NCBI GenBank assembly: GCA_029883975.1
Contig: JAOUIL010000010.1
Location: 1 to 59,578 of the forward strand
Length of the DNA stretch: 59,578 bases
Source of the DNA: Betaproteobacteria bacterium
GTDB taxonomy: Bacteria > Pseudomonadota > Gammaproteobacteria > Burkholderiales > SG8-39
Direction of reading: 5' to 3'
The first letter of the stretch is position 1, and each line of letters begins with the position of its first letter. Both the position numbers and the translations under genes were made by a program. Shown one piece after another: positions 15,652-24,123 of the stretch. The notes under the pieces were generated by a model. It searched no databases. It was not told the origin of the DNA and saw only the letters and a program-made list of their open reading frames with translations.

Positions 15652-17295
15652 GTGAACAAGCCGCAGCCGCCCTCCGCCTCCAACTTCATCAAGCAGGTTA
15701 TCGAGGCGGACCTCGCCTCCGGGAAGCACAAGGCCGTCGTTACGCGCTTTCCGCCCGAGCCGAACGGTTACCTGCATTTCGGGCACGCAAAGTCCATCGT
15801 GCTCAACTTCGAGCTGGCAAAGCGCTACGGCGGGCGCTGCAACCTGCGCTTCGACGACACCAATCCGGAGAAGGAGGAGCAGGAGTACGTCGACTCCATC
15901 GAAGAGATGGTGCGCTGGCTGGGCTACGACTACGGCAAGGCGCTCTACGCCTCGGACTACTTCGATTTCATGTACGAGTGCGCCGAGCACCTGTTGCAGG
16001 CCGGCCTGGCGTACGTGGACAGCCAGACGCCGGAGGAGATGCAGCACAACCGCGGCTCGTTCACCGAGGCCGGCAGGAACAGCCCCTACCGCGACCGCAC
16101 GCCGGAGGAGAACCTCCGGCTGCTGCGCAGCATGAAGGGCGGGAAGTATCCCGACGGCGCGCACGTGCTGCGCGCGAGGATCGACATGGCCTCGCCGAAC
16201 ATCAACATGCGCGATCCGGCGCTGTACCGCATCAAGCACGCCGAGCACCACCGCACGGGCGACAAATGGTGCATCTATCCGATGTACACCTACGCGCACC
16301 CGATCGAGGACGCGGTGGAAGGCGTCAGTCATTCGCTCTGCACGCTGGAGTTCGAAGATCAGCGGCCGTTCTACGACTGGCTGCTGGACAACCTCGCGCA
16401 GGGCGGGCTGGTCAAGCGCCCCCTGCCCCAGCAGATCGAGTTCGCGCGGCTCAACCTGACCCACGTGCTCCTATCGAAGAGGAAGCTGATCCAGCTTGTC
16501 GAGGAACGCCATGTTGACGGCTGGGATGACCCGCGCCTGCCCACGCTCGCCGGCGCGCGGCGGCGCGGCTACACGCCGGAGGGCTTTCGGCGCTTCGCCG
16601 AGAGAATCGGCGTGTCCAAGGCCAACCAGTTGATCGACTTCGGCGTGCTCGAGGACTGCATGCGCGAGCACCTGAACGAGATCGCGCCGCGCCGCATGGC
16701 GGTGCTCGATCCGCTGAAGCTGGTCATCACGAACTACCCTGCGGGCAAGGAGGAGCTCGTCGAGGTTCCCAACCATCCGCAGAAGCCCGAGATGGGAAGG
16801 CGGCAGGTGCCGCTTTCCGGGGAACTCTGGATCGAGCGCGAGGACTACCAGGACACCCCGCCCAAGGGCTACTTCCGCCTCTATCCGGGCAACACCGTGC
16901 GGCTGCGTTACGGCTACGTCGTCAAGTGTGTGGGGTACGACAACGCCACCGATAGCGTGCGTTGCGAGTACTTCGCCGATTCCCGCTCAGGCACTGCCGG
17001 CGCGGACAAGTACAAGGTGAAGGGCAACATCCACTGGGTGAGCGTGCGGCACGCGCACGCCTGCGAGGTGCGGCTCTACGACCGGCTGTTCCAGGCCGAG
17101 CATCCGCAGGGCGTAGAGCACCTGAACGAGCACTCGATGAAGACAATTGCCGCGCAGCTCGAGCCGGGCCTGAAGAACGAGACGAGCGACACCGCGGTGC
17201 AGTTCGAGCGTCACGGCTACTTCATCGCCGACCGCGGCGGCGCGTTCAACCGCACCGTGACGCTGCGCGATTCCTGGACAGCGCAGAAGACCTAG
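15652..17295 (+). CDS. glnS: glutaminyl-tRNA synthetase
   Basis: A 547-residue class I aminoacyl-tRNA synthetase starting with GTG. The HIGH motif is HFGH (42-45) after PPEPNGYL, the KMSKS counterpart is LLSKRK near residue 274, and the GlnRS-specific DDTNPEKE and catalytic-domain LRARIDMASPN are present. Two C-terminal beta-barrel anticodon-binding domains follow (LDPLKLVITNYPAG; GNTVRLRYGYVVKC), and the last ones end in DRGGAFNRTVTLRDSW. It charges tRNA-Gln with glutamine in the cytosol. Length is close to the E. coli enzyme. The MaoC-like gene starts one nucleotide after its stop. Confidence 0.97.
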   Translation: MNKPQPPSASNFIKQVIEADLASGKHKAVVTRFPPEPNGYLHFGHAKSIVLNFELAKRYGGRCNLRFDDTNPEKEEQEYVDSIEEMVRWLGYDYGKALYASDYFDFMYECAEHLLQAGLAYVDSQTPEEMQHNRGSFTEAGRNSPYRDRTPEENLRLLRSMKGGKYPDGAHVLRARIDMASPNINMRDPALYRIKHAEHHRTGDKWCIYPMYTYAHPIEDAVEGVSHSLCTLEFEDQRPFYDWLLDNLAQGGLVKRPLPQQIEFARLNLTHVLLSKRKLIQLVEERHVDGWDDPRLPTLAGARRRGYTPEGFRRFAERIGVSKANQLIDFGVLEDCMREHLNEIAPRRMAVLDPLKLVITNYPAGKEELVEVPNHPQKPEMGRRQVPLSGELWIEREDYQDTPPKGYFRLYPGNTVRLRYGYVVKCVGYDNATDSVRCEYFADSRSGTAGADKYKVKGNIHWVSVRHAHACEVRLYDRLFQAEHPQGVEHLNEHSMKTIAAQLEPGLKNETSDTAVQFERHGYFIADRGGAFNRTVTLRDSWTAQKT

Positions 17296-17296
17296 C

Positions 17297-18130
17297 GTGA
17301 GCCGCGAGTACCGGCGCGCGCCGCGCGCACCCGCCTACATGGCGCGCGCATTCCTCTTTCCCCGCCGGCCGGGACTGCGCGCCGGCCTGCCCGCACTGTC
17401 GGCAGCGTGGCGTGGCCATCGGGTGGGCGGCACGCCTCTCGCGAGCTTCCTCGCACTCGCCGGCCTCGAGGGTCACCCGCTCTGGCCCCTCCTCTACCCG
17501 CAGGCTGCGGGATTCCGCCTGCTGATGTCGCTCGTCACGGACTACGCGTTTCCTTTCCCGATCTGGGGCGCGCTGCAGGTGCGCAACCGCCTCGCGCTGC
17601 GCGCGCCCTTCGCGCGCGGCGACGTGCTCGACCTGAGCGCGCGGGTCGCGGAGGCGCGCGCGCTCGACAAGGGCTCGGAAATCGACGTCGCCTGCACCGC
17701 ACGGCGCGGCGCCACGCTGGTCTGGGAAGGCGTGACCACCTTCTACTACCGTGGCCAGCGCAGCACGGCGCCGGGCGTCCCGCCCCCGAGCTCGCCGACG
17801 CCGGAGGGCCCCGCCGTCGCGGAATGGATTGCCGACGCCGGCGCGCGCCTGCGCTTTGCGCGGCTCACCGGGGACTACAACCCCTTGCACTGGTCGGATG
17901 CGCATGCGCGCCGCTCCGGCTTCCGGCGCGCATTCCATCATTCGCAGCGGATGCTCGGGCAGTGCCTCGCGCGCCTGCCGCGTCGCGAAGGCTCGACGCT
18001 GGAGGCCTGGTTCAAGGGGCCGGTGTACTACGGCGCGAAGGTCGCGCTGCGCGCAAGCGCCGATCGCCCCGGGTTCGCGCTCTTCGTAGAGGGCGACGAG
18101 CGCCCCGCGCTCCTCGGCCGGCTCTCCTGA
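17297..18130 (+). CDS. MaoC-like hot-dog acyl dehydratase-type protein
   Basis: This 277-residue protein starts with GTG right after glnS. It has two hot-dog halves; the second carries the MaoC hydratase motif RFARLTGDYNPLHWSDAHARRSGFRRAFHHSQRMLG, in which the Asp (GDYNPLHW) and the His are the usual catalytic pair. The first half (VTDYAFPFPIWGALQVRNRL, DLSARVAEARALDKGSEI) looks like the inactive domain of double hot-dog enzymes. Substrate is probably an enoyl-CoA or acyl-ACP. It ends 4 nt before the convergent ParB-like gene. Confidence 0.8.
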   Translation: MSREYRRAPRAPAYMARAFLFPRRPGLRAGLPALSAAWRGHRVGGTPLASFLALAGLEGHPLWPLLYPQAAGFRLLMSLVTDYAFPFPIWGALQVRNRLALRAPFARGDVLDLSARVAEARALDKGSEIDVACTARRGATLVWEGVTTFYYRGQRSTAPGVPPPSSPTPEGPAVAEWIADAGARLRFARLTGDYNPLHWSDAHARRSGFRRAFHHSQRMLGQCLARLPRREGSTLEAWFKGPVYYGAKVALRASADRPGFALFVEGDERPALLGRLS

Positions 18131-18134
18131 GACG

Positions 18135-19115
18135 TCAGTCCGCGTCGTCGGGTGCGCCCGCCGCGGAGGCGAGGTCCTCCTGCCGGATCTTCTCGGTGTT
18201 GAACTTCGCCGCGCGCTGGGTCATGGTCTTCAGCAGGTCGGCAAGCTCCGGCGGTTCGCCTGTCATGAAGCGCAGCGGATTGATGCGCGCGACCACGAAC
18301 GCGCGCAGGTACGGGCTGACGAAGCCCCGGTCCTTCAGCTTCTTCACCACCTCCGCCACCCGCTCGTCCAGCTCCTGCAGCAATGCCGCGTGCGTTTCGT
18401 GCGACTTGAGCGCCTTCGCCAGCGGTTCGTCGGAAAACTTCTCCAGCCGCTTCACGATCGGGTTGTAGGCGCCGCCCGCGAAGCGTGGGTTCCTCTCGTA
18501 GCACAGGCCCATCGTGACGAAGGACGCTTCTTCCAGGTAGAAGGCGAAGCCGGACTCCGGCCGGCCGGCGTCCTCGTCGATCAGCCCGCGGTAGATGCGG
18601 ATCACCTCGAGCGATTTCTCCTTGAGGTTGTGCGCCTTCTCGGTGTTGAGCGCGAGGATCTGCCAGGCCACCTCGCGCCTGGGTACCACGAGCGCCGTGA
18701 CCGATTTGGCCCCAAGCCGTCGCATCGCCATCAGCCGGTGCATGCCGTTCGGTGTCCAGAAGCCGGACTCCGGCGCGGTCACGCAGATGATCGGATCGAG
18801 AAAGATCCCGGTCTTGTCGATCACGTCCGCGAGCTTGCGGTGGTGTGCGTCGGAAAGGTCGCGCTGGAACGGCGTCGGCTCGACTTTGGAAATCGGCAGG
18901 ATGCAGGCGAGCAGCGCCCCTCCGCCCAGCGGATCCCTGTACGAGCCGATGATCTCCCCGCCCTCCTTCACCACGCGCTCACGCGCTTCCTCGGCGGTGC
19001 CGGAGAGCATGTCCAGCCGGCATTCGACCGGGGTCAGCCCGCGCGTGTCCGCCTTCGCCTTCTTCGCCCGGCGCTTCGCCGGGGCCCGCTTCAGCCCGCT
19101 CCTCCTGGTCGCCAT
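18135..19115 (-). CDS. ParB/Srx-domain protein, not linked to parA
   Basis: The 326-residue protein has a very basic N-terminus (ATRRSGLKRAPAKRRAKKAK) and then a ParB N-terminal-like domain: LPISKVEPTPFQRDLSD (strand and recognition loop), HHRKLADVIDKTGIFLDPIIC, and FWTPNGMHRLMAMRRLGAKSVTALVV, which corresponds to the NGxxRxxAxxxLG box of ParB/Srx nucleoside-triphosphate-binding domains. The C-terminal half is helical (ELDERVAEVVKKLKDRG) and unassigned. No parA or parS-like repeat lies nearby, so chromosome partition is not implied. The charged leader may bind nucleic acid. Role unknown. Confidence 0.7.
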   Translation of the reverse strand: MATRRSGLKRAPAKRRAKKAKADTRGLTPVECRLDMLSGTAEEARERVVKEGGEIIGSYRDPLGGGALLACILPISKVEPTPFQRDLSDAHHRKLADVIDKTGIFLDPIICVTAPESGFWTPNGMHRLMAMRRLGAKSVTALVVPRREVAWQILALNTEKAHNLKEKSLEVIRIYRGLIDEDAGRPESGFAFYLEEASFVTMGLCYERNPRFAGGAYNPIVKRLEKFSDEPLAKALKSHETHAALLQELDERVAEVVKKLKDRGFVSPYLRAFVVARINPLRFMTGEPPELADLLKTMTQRAAKFNTEKIRQEDLASAAGAPDDAD

Positions 19116-19124
19116 GCGGCTAGC

Positions 19125-19940
19125 TTAGCCCAGCGCGGGCAGGTCGGCGTACTCGGCCGCGCCGCCCTTCGCGGCCACCGTGCGCTGGATGTCCTCGATG
19201 CTGAAGATCGCGGGTTGCAGCGCATTGAGGTGCTCGAAGCTCTCGGCCACCGAATGGTCGCGCGTAAACGAAATCATCCGCTTGGTCGCCGCGACTGCGA
19301 CCGGCGCCTTCGCCGCGATGCGCTGCGCGACCGCGAGCGCCGCGGCCACCAACGCGTCGCGCGAATCGAACAGTCCGTTGACGAACCCCAGTCGCTCCGC
19401 GCGCTCGGCGGCCAGCCGGTCGCCCGTGTAGCCGAGCTCGCGGATCACCGCCTCCGGCAGCTGCTTGGGCACGCGGTTGAAGGTGCCGACGTCGGCCATC
19501 ATGCCGAGGTTGATCTCCTGAATGACGAACCAGGCGTCGCGCGTCGCGTAGCGCAGGCAGCAGGCGCTCACCATGTCCACCCCGCCGCCGATGCAGCCGC
19601 CCTGGATCGCGGCGATCACCGGAAAGCGCGCATCCGCGAGTGCATTGAGGCTCGCCTGCAGGCGCTCGAGCTCTCGGCGGAAGCGCAGCCTGCCTTCGCA
19701 GGTGCCGGTGCGCGCGATGTCCGTGGACTGGAAGAGCGACAGGTCCAGCCCGGCGCAGAAATGCGGCCCCGTGGAGGTAATCACCAGCGCGCGCACCTTG
19801 CCGCTCGCGTCCAGCTCGCGCACGATCGCCGGCAGCTCGTTCCAAAAGGCCGCGGACATGGCGTTGCGCCGCTCCGGGCGCGACATCTTCAGGTGCGCGA
19901 CCTTGCCCTCGACCTGCAACTCGAAGCATTCGTATCCCAT
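19125..19940 (-). CDS. enoyl-CoA hydratase/isomerase family protein
   Basis: A 271-residue crotonase-fold protein: VAHLKMSRPERRNAMS, the first oxyanion-hole segment TGPHFCAGLDLSLF, the second IQGGCIGGGVDMVSACCLRYAT, and FVIQEINLGMMADVGTFNRVP with the catalytic-position residues (E and D of the DECI/dienoyl-CoA isomerase type). The EINLGMMADVGT motif, with Glu and Asp, is that of delta3,5-delta2,4-dienoyl-CoA isomerases. It would act in unsaturated fatty-acid breakdown. It is divergent from an MFS transporter with 68 nt between the start codons. Confidence 0.9.
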   Translation of the reverse strand: MGYECFELQVEGKVAHLKMSRPERRNAMSAAFWNELPAIVRELDASGKVRALVITSTGPHFCAGLDLSLFQSTDIARTGTCEGRLRFRRELERLQASLNALADARFPVIAAIQGGCIGGGVDMVSACCLRYATRDAWFVIQEINLGMMADVGTFNRVPKQLPEAVIRELGYTGDRLAAERAERLGFVNGLFDSRDALVAAALAVAQRIAAKAPVAVAATKRMISFTRDHSVAESFEHLNALQPAIFSIEDIQRTVAAKGGAAEYADLPALG

Positions 19941-19979
19941 TGTTCCCTCCTTGCCCGGGATTATGGCGGCGGACAGTCC

Positions 19980-19995
19980 TCAAGTACTCAAGTAC
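19980..19995. repeat. tandem 8-bp repeat in the divergent enoyl-CoA hydratase / MFS promoter region
   Basis: TCAAGTAC occurs twice head to tail. Inside it GTACT-CA-AGTAC (19984-19995) is also a short inverted repeat. It ends 13 nt before the MFS transporter ATG and lies within the 68-nt divergent gap, so it could be an operator, but no regulator is encoded beside it. Confidence 0.35.
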
Positions 19996-20008
19996 GATAC
20001 GCGCCGCC

Positions 20009-21223
20009 ATGACCCGCCGCGCCGACCCCCTGCTGTTCGCGGTCTGCGCGCTCGGCATCACGCAGATCACCGCCTGGGGCACGAGCTACTACTGCCTTGG
20101 GGTGCTCGCCAACCCGATTGCCGCCGACACGGGCTGGAGCCGCAGCCTCATCTACTTCGGCTTCACGGTGTCGCTGCTCGTCATGGGCGCGGTCTCGTCC
20201 TGGGCGGGGCGCGCCATCGACCGCTACGGCGCGCAAGCCGTGATGACCGCCGGCACGGTGCTCGTCTCCGCCGGCCTGCTGCTGCTCTCGATAGTGCGCA
20301 GCGAGGCGGCTTACCTGGCCGCGTGGGCCTTTCTCGGCGTGGGCATGCGCCTTTGCCTGTACGACGCGGCGTTCGCTGCGCTCGTGCAGGTGGTGCCGTC
20401 GCGCGGCCGGCAGGCGATCTCGTACCTGACGCTGTTCGGCGCGTTCGCTTCCACGGTGTTCTGGGTCGTAGGTCACTACCTGAACGAAGCGCTCGGCTGG
20501 CGCGCCACGCTCGCCTGGTTCGCGGCGATCAACCTGGCGATCTGCCTGCCGCTCAACTGGCTCGGCCTCGCGCGCCGCGAGCATGCCGCAGGCACCGACA
20601 CGCCGGCCGCGGCGAAGGCCGCGCCGGAAGGCGAGCCGCTGCAGGGGCGCATGCGCCGCGTCGGCATCGCGCTCTTCGCGCTGGTCATGTCGCTGAACGG
20701 TTTCGTCTTCGGCGTGGTCACGGTGCAGCTCGTGCCGCTGCTGGAAGCTTCGGGCCTCGCCGTCGCCGCGGCCGTCTGGGTCGCCTCGATGAAGGGCTTC
20801 GCGCAGTTCGGCGGGCGCGTGGTGGAGATCGTGTTCGGGCGCAACCTGCACGCCATGACCGTGGGGCGCATCGCCATCGGCGTGCTGCCCGCGTCGTTCC
20901 TCGTGCTGCTGCTCTCGGGCGGCAACCTGCAGGCGGTGGTCGCCTTCACGCTGCTGATGGGCGCCTCGCAGGGCGTGATCACCATCGTGCGCGGCGCGGT
21001 GCCGCTCGCGCTGTTCGGCGCGACCGGCTACGGTGCCGTGCTCGGGCTGCTCGCCACGCCCATCCTGATTGTCAATGCCGCCTCGCCCACGCTGTTCGCG
21101 CTGATCGTGGACGCCTTTGGCTGGGATGCGGCGCGCGGCGCGCTGCTCGCCGCGGCCGCGGCCTCCTGGCTGGCGATGGAGGCGATGTCGCGCTGGTACG
21201 AGGGCCGACGCCGCCCGGCCTAG
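20009..21223 (+). CDS. MFS transporter
   Basis: The 404-residue protein has about twelve hydrophobic helices (for example LLFAVCALGITQITAWGTSYYCLG, YFGFTVSLLVMGAVSSWAGR and the later VIVTIVRGAVPLALFG). The motif GRAIDRYGAQAVMTAG after helix 2 resembles the MFS loop signature GxxxDRxGxR. There is a cytoplasmic central loop rich in charged residues (PEGEPLQGRMRRVG). It is probably an inner-membrane exporter or monocarboxylate-type permease; the substrate is unknown. ATG 20009 is chosen because the frame upstream overlaps the divergent gene. The 3' end overlaps the convergent protease gene by 4 nt. Confidence 0.88.
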   Translation: MTRRADPLLFAVCALGITQITAWGTSYYCLGVLANPIAADTGWSRSLIYFGFTVSLLVMGAVSSWAGRAIDRYGAQAVMTAGTVLVSAGLLLLSIVRSEAAYLAAWAFLGVGMRLCLYDAAFAALVQVVPSRGRQAISYLTLFGAFASTVFWVVGHYLNEALGWRATLAWFAAINLAICLPLNWLGLARREHAAGTDTPAAAKAAPEGEPLQGRMRRVGIALFALVMSLNGFVFGVVTVQLVPLLEASGLAVAAAVWVASMKGFAQFGGRVVEIVFGRNLHAMTVGRIAIGVLPASFLVLLLSGGNLQAVVAFTLLMGASQGVITIVRGAVPLALFGATGYGAVLGLLATPILIVNAASPTLFALIVDAFGWDAARGALLAAAAASWLAMEAMSRWYEGRRRPA

Positions 21224-22644
21224 CCCGCCTGCAGCGGGACGAACAGCCGGCGCTCGCCGCGCTGCACCAGCAGCGCCACGGTCTTGCCTGCTGTTGCCGC
21301 CGCGCGCAGGTCCTCGACGCTGCGCACCGGCTTGCCCGCGGCCTGCAGCACGATGTCGCCCGGCGCGACGCCCGCGCGCGCCGCAGGCCCGTTCACGCCC
21401 TCGACCAGGAGCCCGCCGGGCACGTGGGCGGCGTCGCTCTCCTGCGGCGTAAGCGGGCGCACCGCGAGCCCGAGCCGCCCCTGGTCGGCGCTCTCCTCGG
21501 CGTTGGCCTTCTGCGCCTTGTCGTCGCTCGAGCTCCCGAGGATGGCCAGCAGCTCGCGCTTGCCGCCCTTGCGCCACACCTCGAGGCGCGCCTGCGCGCC
21601 CGGGCTGGACTCGCCGACCATGGCCGCCAGCTCGCCCGAGTCGCCTACGGCACGACCGTTGAACTTCAGCACCACGTCGCCCGGCTGCAGGCCCGCCTTG
21701 TCGGCTGCGCTGCCCGGCGCCACCGCAGCGACCAGCGCGCCCTCCGGCCGCTCCAGGCCGAAGGACTCTGCGAGCGCCTGGTTCATGGTCTGCACATTCA
21801 CGCCGAGGCGCGCGTGCGACGCGTGCCCGGTGGCGACGATCTGGTCCTTGACGCGCAGCGCCACGTCGATCGGGATGGCGAACGACAGGCCCTGGTAGCC
21901 CCCGGAACGGCTGTAGATCTGCGAGTTGATGCCGATCACCTCGCCCGCGAGGTTGAACAGCGGCCCGCCCGAGTTGCCCGGGTTGACCGCCACGTCCGTC
22001 TGGATGAAGGGCACATAGGTGTCGCCGGGCAGCGAGCGGCTCTTGGCCGAGACGATGCCGGCGGTGACGCTGTTCTCGAAGCCGAACGGCGAGCCGATGG
22101 CCACCACCCAGTCGCCGACCTGCGCGCGGTCGGGCTCGCCGAGCCGCACGGCGGGCAGGTTCTTCGCCTCGATGCGCAGCACCGCGACGTCGGTGGCGGG
22201 GTCGGTGCCGAGCACCTTGGCACGGAACTCGCGCCGGTCGGTGAGCTTGACCGTCACCTCGGTGGCGTTCTGCACCACGTGCGCGTTGGTGAGCACGATG
22301 CCGTCGGCGTCGACGATGAAGCCCGAGCCCTGCCCCTGCACCGGCACCTCGCCCTGCGGCGCCTGGAAGCGGAACGGCAGGCCGCGGAAGAAATCGGGCA
22401 ACGGCACCTGGGCGCCGGCCGTCTGGCGGGTGCCGGAGGTGGCGATGTTGACGACCGCCGGGCCGTACTGGCGCACGATGGCGGCGAAGTCGGGCAGCGC
22501 CGACACACGCGTGGTGGCAGCGGCGGTGGCCGGCGCCGGCGCCGCCTGGGCGGGCTGTAAGCCTGCAGTGTGGCTCACCGCCAGTCCCGCGAGGACGAGA
22601 ACTCCCGTGGCGGCCAGCGTGGCCGCGATGCGATTCAGTGTCAT
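21220..22644 (-). CDS. DegP/HtrA-family periplasmic serine protease
   Basis: A 474-residue periplasmic protease of the Do family: signal-anchor region (residues about 5-35), then the trypsin-like domain with catalytic H122 (LTNAHVV), D152 (DPATDVAVLRI) and S225 (NPGNSGGPLF). Two PDZ domains follow (ARLGVNVQTM... AALVAAVAPGSAADKAGLQPGDVVLKFNG; then GLLVEGVNGPAARAGVAPGDIVLQAAG). It would degrade or refold misfolded envelope proteins. ATG 22644 is chosen for the GGAGA site 8 nt upstream and because translation from there begins at the signal peptide; a longer frame upstream is open but carries no signal. Confidence 0.94.
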   Translation of the reverse strand: MTLNRIAATLAATGVLVLAGLAVSHTAGLQPAQAAPAPATAAATTRVSALPDFAAIVRQYGPAVVNIATSGTRQTAGAQVPLPDFFRGLPFRFQAPQGEVPVQGQGSGFIVDADGIVLTNAHVVQNATEVTVKLTDRREFRAKVLGTDPATDVAVLRIEAKNLPAVRLGEPDRAQVGDWVVAIGSPFGFENSVTAGIVSAKSRSLPGDTYVPFIQTDVAVNPGNSGGPLFNLAGEVIGINSQIYSRSGGYQGLSFAIPIDVALRVKDQIVATGHASHARLGVNVQTMNQALAESFGLERPEGALVAAVAPGSAADKAGLQPGDVVLKFNGRAVGDSGELAAMVGESSPGAQARLEVWRKGGKRELLAILGSSSDDKAQKANAEESADQGRLGLAVRPLTPQESDAAHVPGGLLVEGVNGPAARAGVAPGDIVLQAAGKPVRSVEDLRAAATAGKTVALLVQRGERRLFVPLQAG

Positions 22645-22796
22645 GTCCGTCTCCAGCGAATTTTTCGGATGCGGCTTCGACAGCCCGTCGGCCGAAGGGG
22701 TTCCCCGGCGCCTCGGCCCCCTGCGCAGCGCGAGCTGCGCCATTTGTGCATAATGCCTGCCATGATTGGTCCGGCGACTATCCGCAGGGAGGAACA

Positions 22797-23414
22797 ATGA
22801 ACAATAAGTGGGGACTCGCGTTGACGGCCGCGCTGGCAGCGGCGCTGGCAGCACTGCCCGCACGCGCGCAGGAGGCCCCTGGACGCTTCTACATGGGCAT
22901 CTCTGGCGCTGCGGTCACATCCGATGCGTCGCGCTCGATGGAGTCGATCACCGGCGGCGTGTACGATGAGTCTACGCCCAACGGCGGCAAGGTGTACGCG
23001 GGCTATTTGCGCGGCAACTGGGGGTTGGAGTTCGGCTACTACTATCTCGGCAAGTACGAGATCGAAAATGCCGGCGGCCAGGTGCAGGACGTGCTGGAGA
23101 CCTCCGCCATTGTCGTCGCCGGGGTGTACCAGGTCGAGATGTGGCGCGGCTTTGACTTCGTGGCGCGCGCCGGGGTCGCGTTCACGAATGCGCAGTACGA
23201 CTGCAAGCTTTCGTGCGGCACGATGCCGTTCGTGGACACCGAGACCAAGGACTTGTCGGGCATGTGGGGCATCGGCTTGAACATGCGCATGACCCAGAGC
23301 CTCTCGCTCCTCCTGGAGTACGAGCATATCGGCAGCGTGCACCACAACGTCGGCAACATCGAGTTCCAGGACGGCTATTACCTGTACTCCGTCGGCGCGC
23401 GCCTGACGTTCTGA
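22797..23414 (+). CDS. outer-membrane beta-barrel protein (OmpA/OmpW-like)
   Basis: The 205-residue protein has a signal peptide (about 1-25, ARAQ cleavage) and amphipathic strands (FYMGISGAAVTSD, KVYAGYLRGNWGLEFGYYYLGKY, VVAGVYQVEMWRGFDFVARAGVAF, LSLLLEYEHIGSV). It ends in YSVGARLTF, with a C-terminal Phe typical of BamA substrates. Two cysteines (CKLSC) may form a disulfide in an extracellular loop. The AGGGAGG-like site (gcagggagg) is a good ribosome site. It is divergent from the HtrA gene, a common arrangement of envelope stress genes. Confidence 0.85.
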   Translation: MNNKWGLALTAALAAALAALPARAQEAPGRFYMGISGAAVTSDASRSMESITGGVYDESTPNGGKVYAGYLRGNWGLEFGYYYLGKYEIENAGGQVQDVLETSAIVVAGVYQVEMWRGFDFVARAGVAFTNAQYDCKLSCGTMPFVDTETKDLSGMWGIGLNMRMTQSLSLLLEYEHIGSVHHNVGNIEFQDGYYLYSVGARLTF

Positions 23415-23472
23415 AGGTTGCGCCGCTGCAGCAGAGCGCCAGCGCTCTCGGCCGCATGCGGGACTGACGCTC

Positions 23473-24123
23473 ATGTGCGGCCGGTACGTGAGCCCCGACC
23501 AGTCGGCGATCGAGCGCGCCTGGCAGATCGATCGCACGAGCAGCAACCCTTTTCCGCGCCGCTTCAACGTCCAGCCCACCTCCGAGGTTCCCGTCCTGCG
23601 CCGGGACGGCGAGGCGCTAGTGCTGCAGGCCGCGCGCTGGGGCCTGATCCCGCACTGGTGGAAGAAGGACGCGCCCCCCACGCACACCATCAACGCGCGC
23701 CTCGAGGAGGCCGCAGGCAAGCCGATGTGGCGCGACCCGCTGCGCCGCTCGCGCTGCCTGCTGCCCGCGGAAGGCTGGTACGAATGGCAGGCGCTCGCCG
23801 GCGGCAAGCAGCCCCACCATATCCGCCGCGCGGACGGCCGGCCGTTCTGCTTCGCGGGGCTGCTGGCGGTGTGGCAGGAGCACTGGAGCTGCGCCATCCT
23901 CACCAAGGCCGCCGAAGGGCCGGCGGCCGAGGTGCACGACCGCATGCCCGTGGTGCTGCCCGACGAGGCGTTCGCCGCCTGGCTCGACCCGGATCTTGCG
24001 GACGCCTCGCGGTTCGCGCGCGAGCACGCGCTGGCGCGCGTATTCACGCACTACGCGGTGAGCAAGCGCGTCAACAACGCGCGCCACGAAGGCGCGGACC
24101 TCATCGAGCCGCTGGCTGCCTAG
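23473..24123 (+). CDS. SRAP-family SOS-response-associated protein (YedK/HMCES type)
   Basis: A 216-residue protein with all catalytic landmarks of the SRAP family: C2 (after Met removal the N-terminal Cys that forms the thiazolidine crosslink to abasic DNA), FNVQPT, N74 in INARLE, E104 in GWYEW, and H155 in VHDRMPVVL. These proteins shield abasic sites in single-stranded DNA by covalent crosslinking. It sits downstream of the beta-barrel gene, and its 3' end overlaps the convergent broken membrane gene by 23 nt. Confidence 0.95.
   Translation: MCGRYVSPDQSAIERAWQIDRTSSNPFPRRFNVQPTSEVPVLRRDGEALVLQAARWGLIPHWWKKDAPPTHTINARLEEAAGKPMWRDPLRRSRCLLPAEGWYEWQALAGGKQPHHIRRADGRPFCFAGLLAVWQEHWSCAILTKAAEGPAAEVHDRMPVVLPDEAFAAWLDPDLADASRFAREHALARVFTHYAVSKRVNNARHEGADLIEPLAA

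Noticed and set aside
23433-23448. Perfect short palindrome AGAGCGCcaGCGCTCT after the beta-barrel gene
   Set aside because: The loop is only two bases and no T-tract follows, so it is not a credible terminator; it may be chance in GC-rich sequence.
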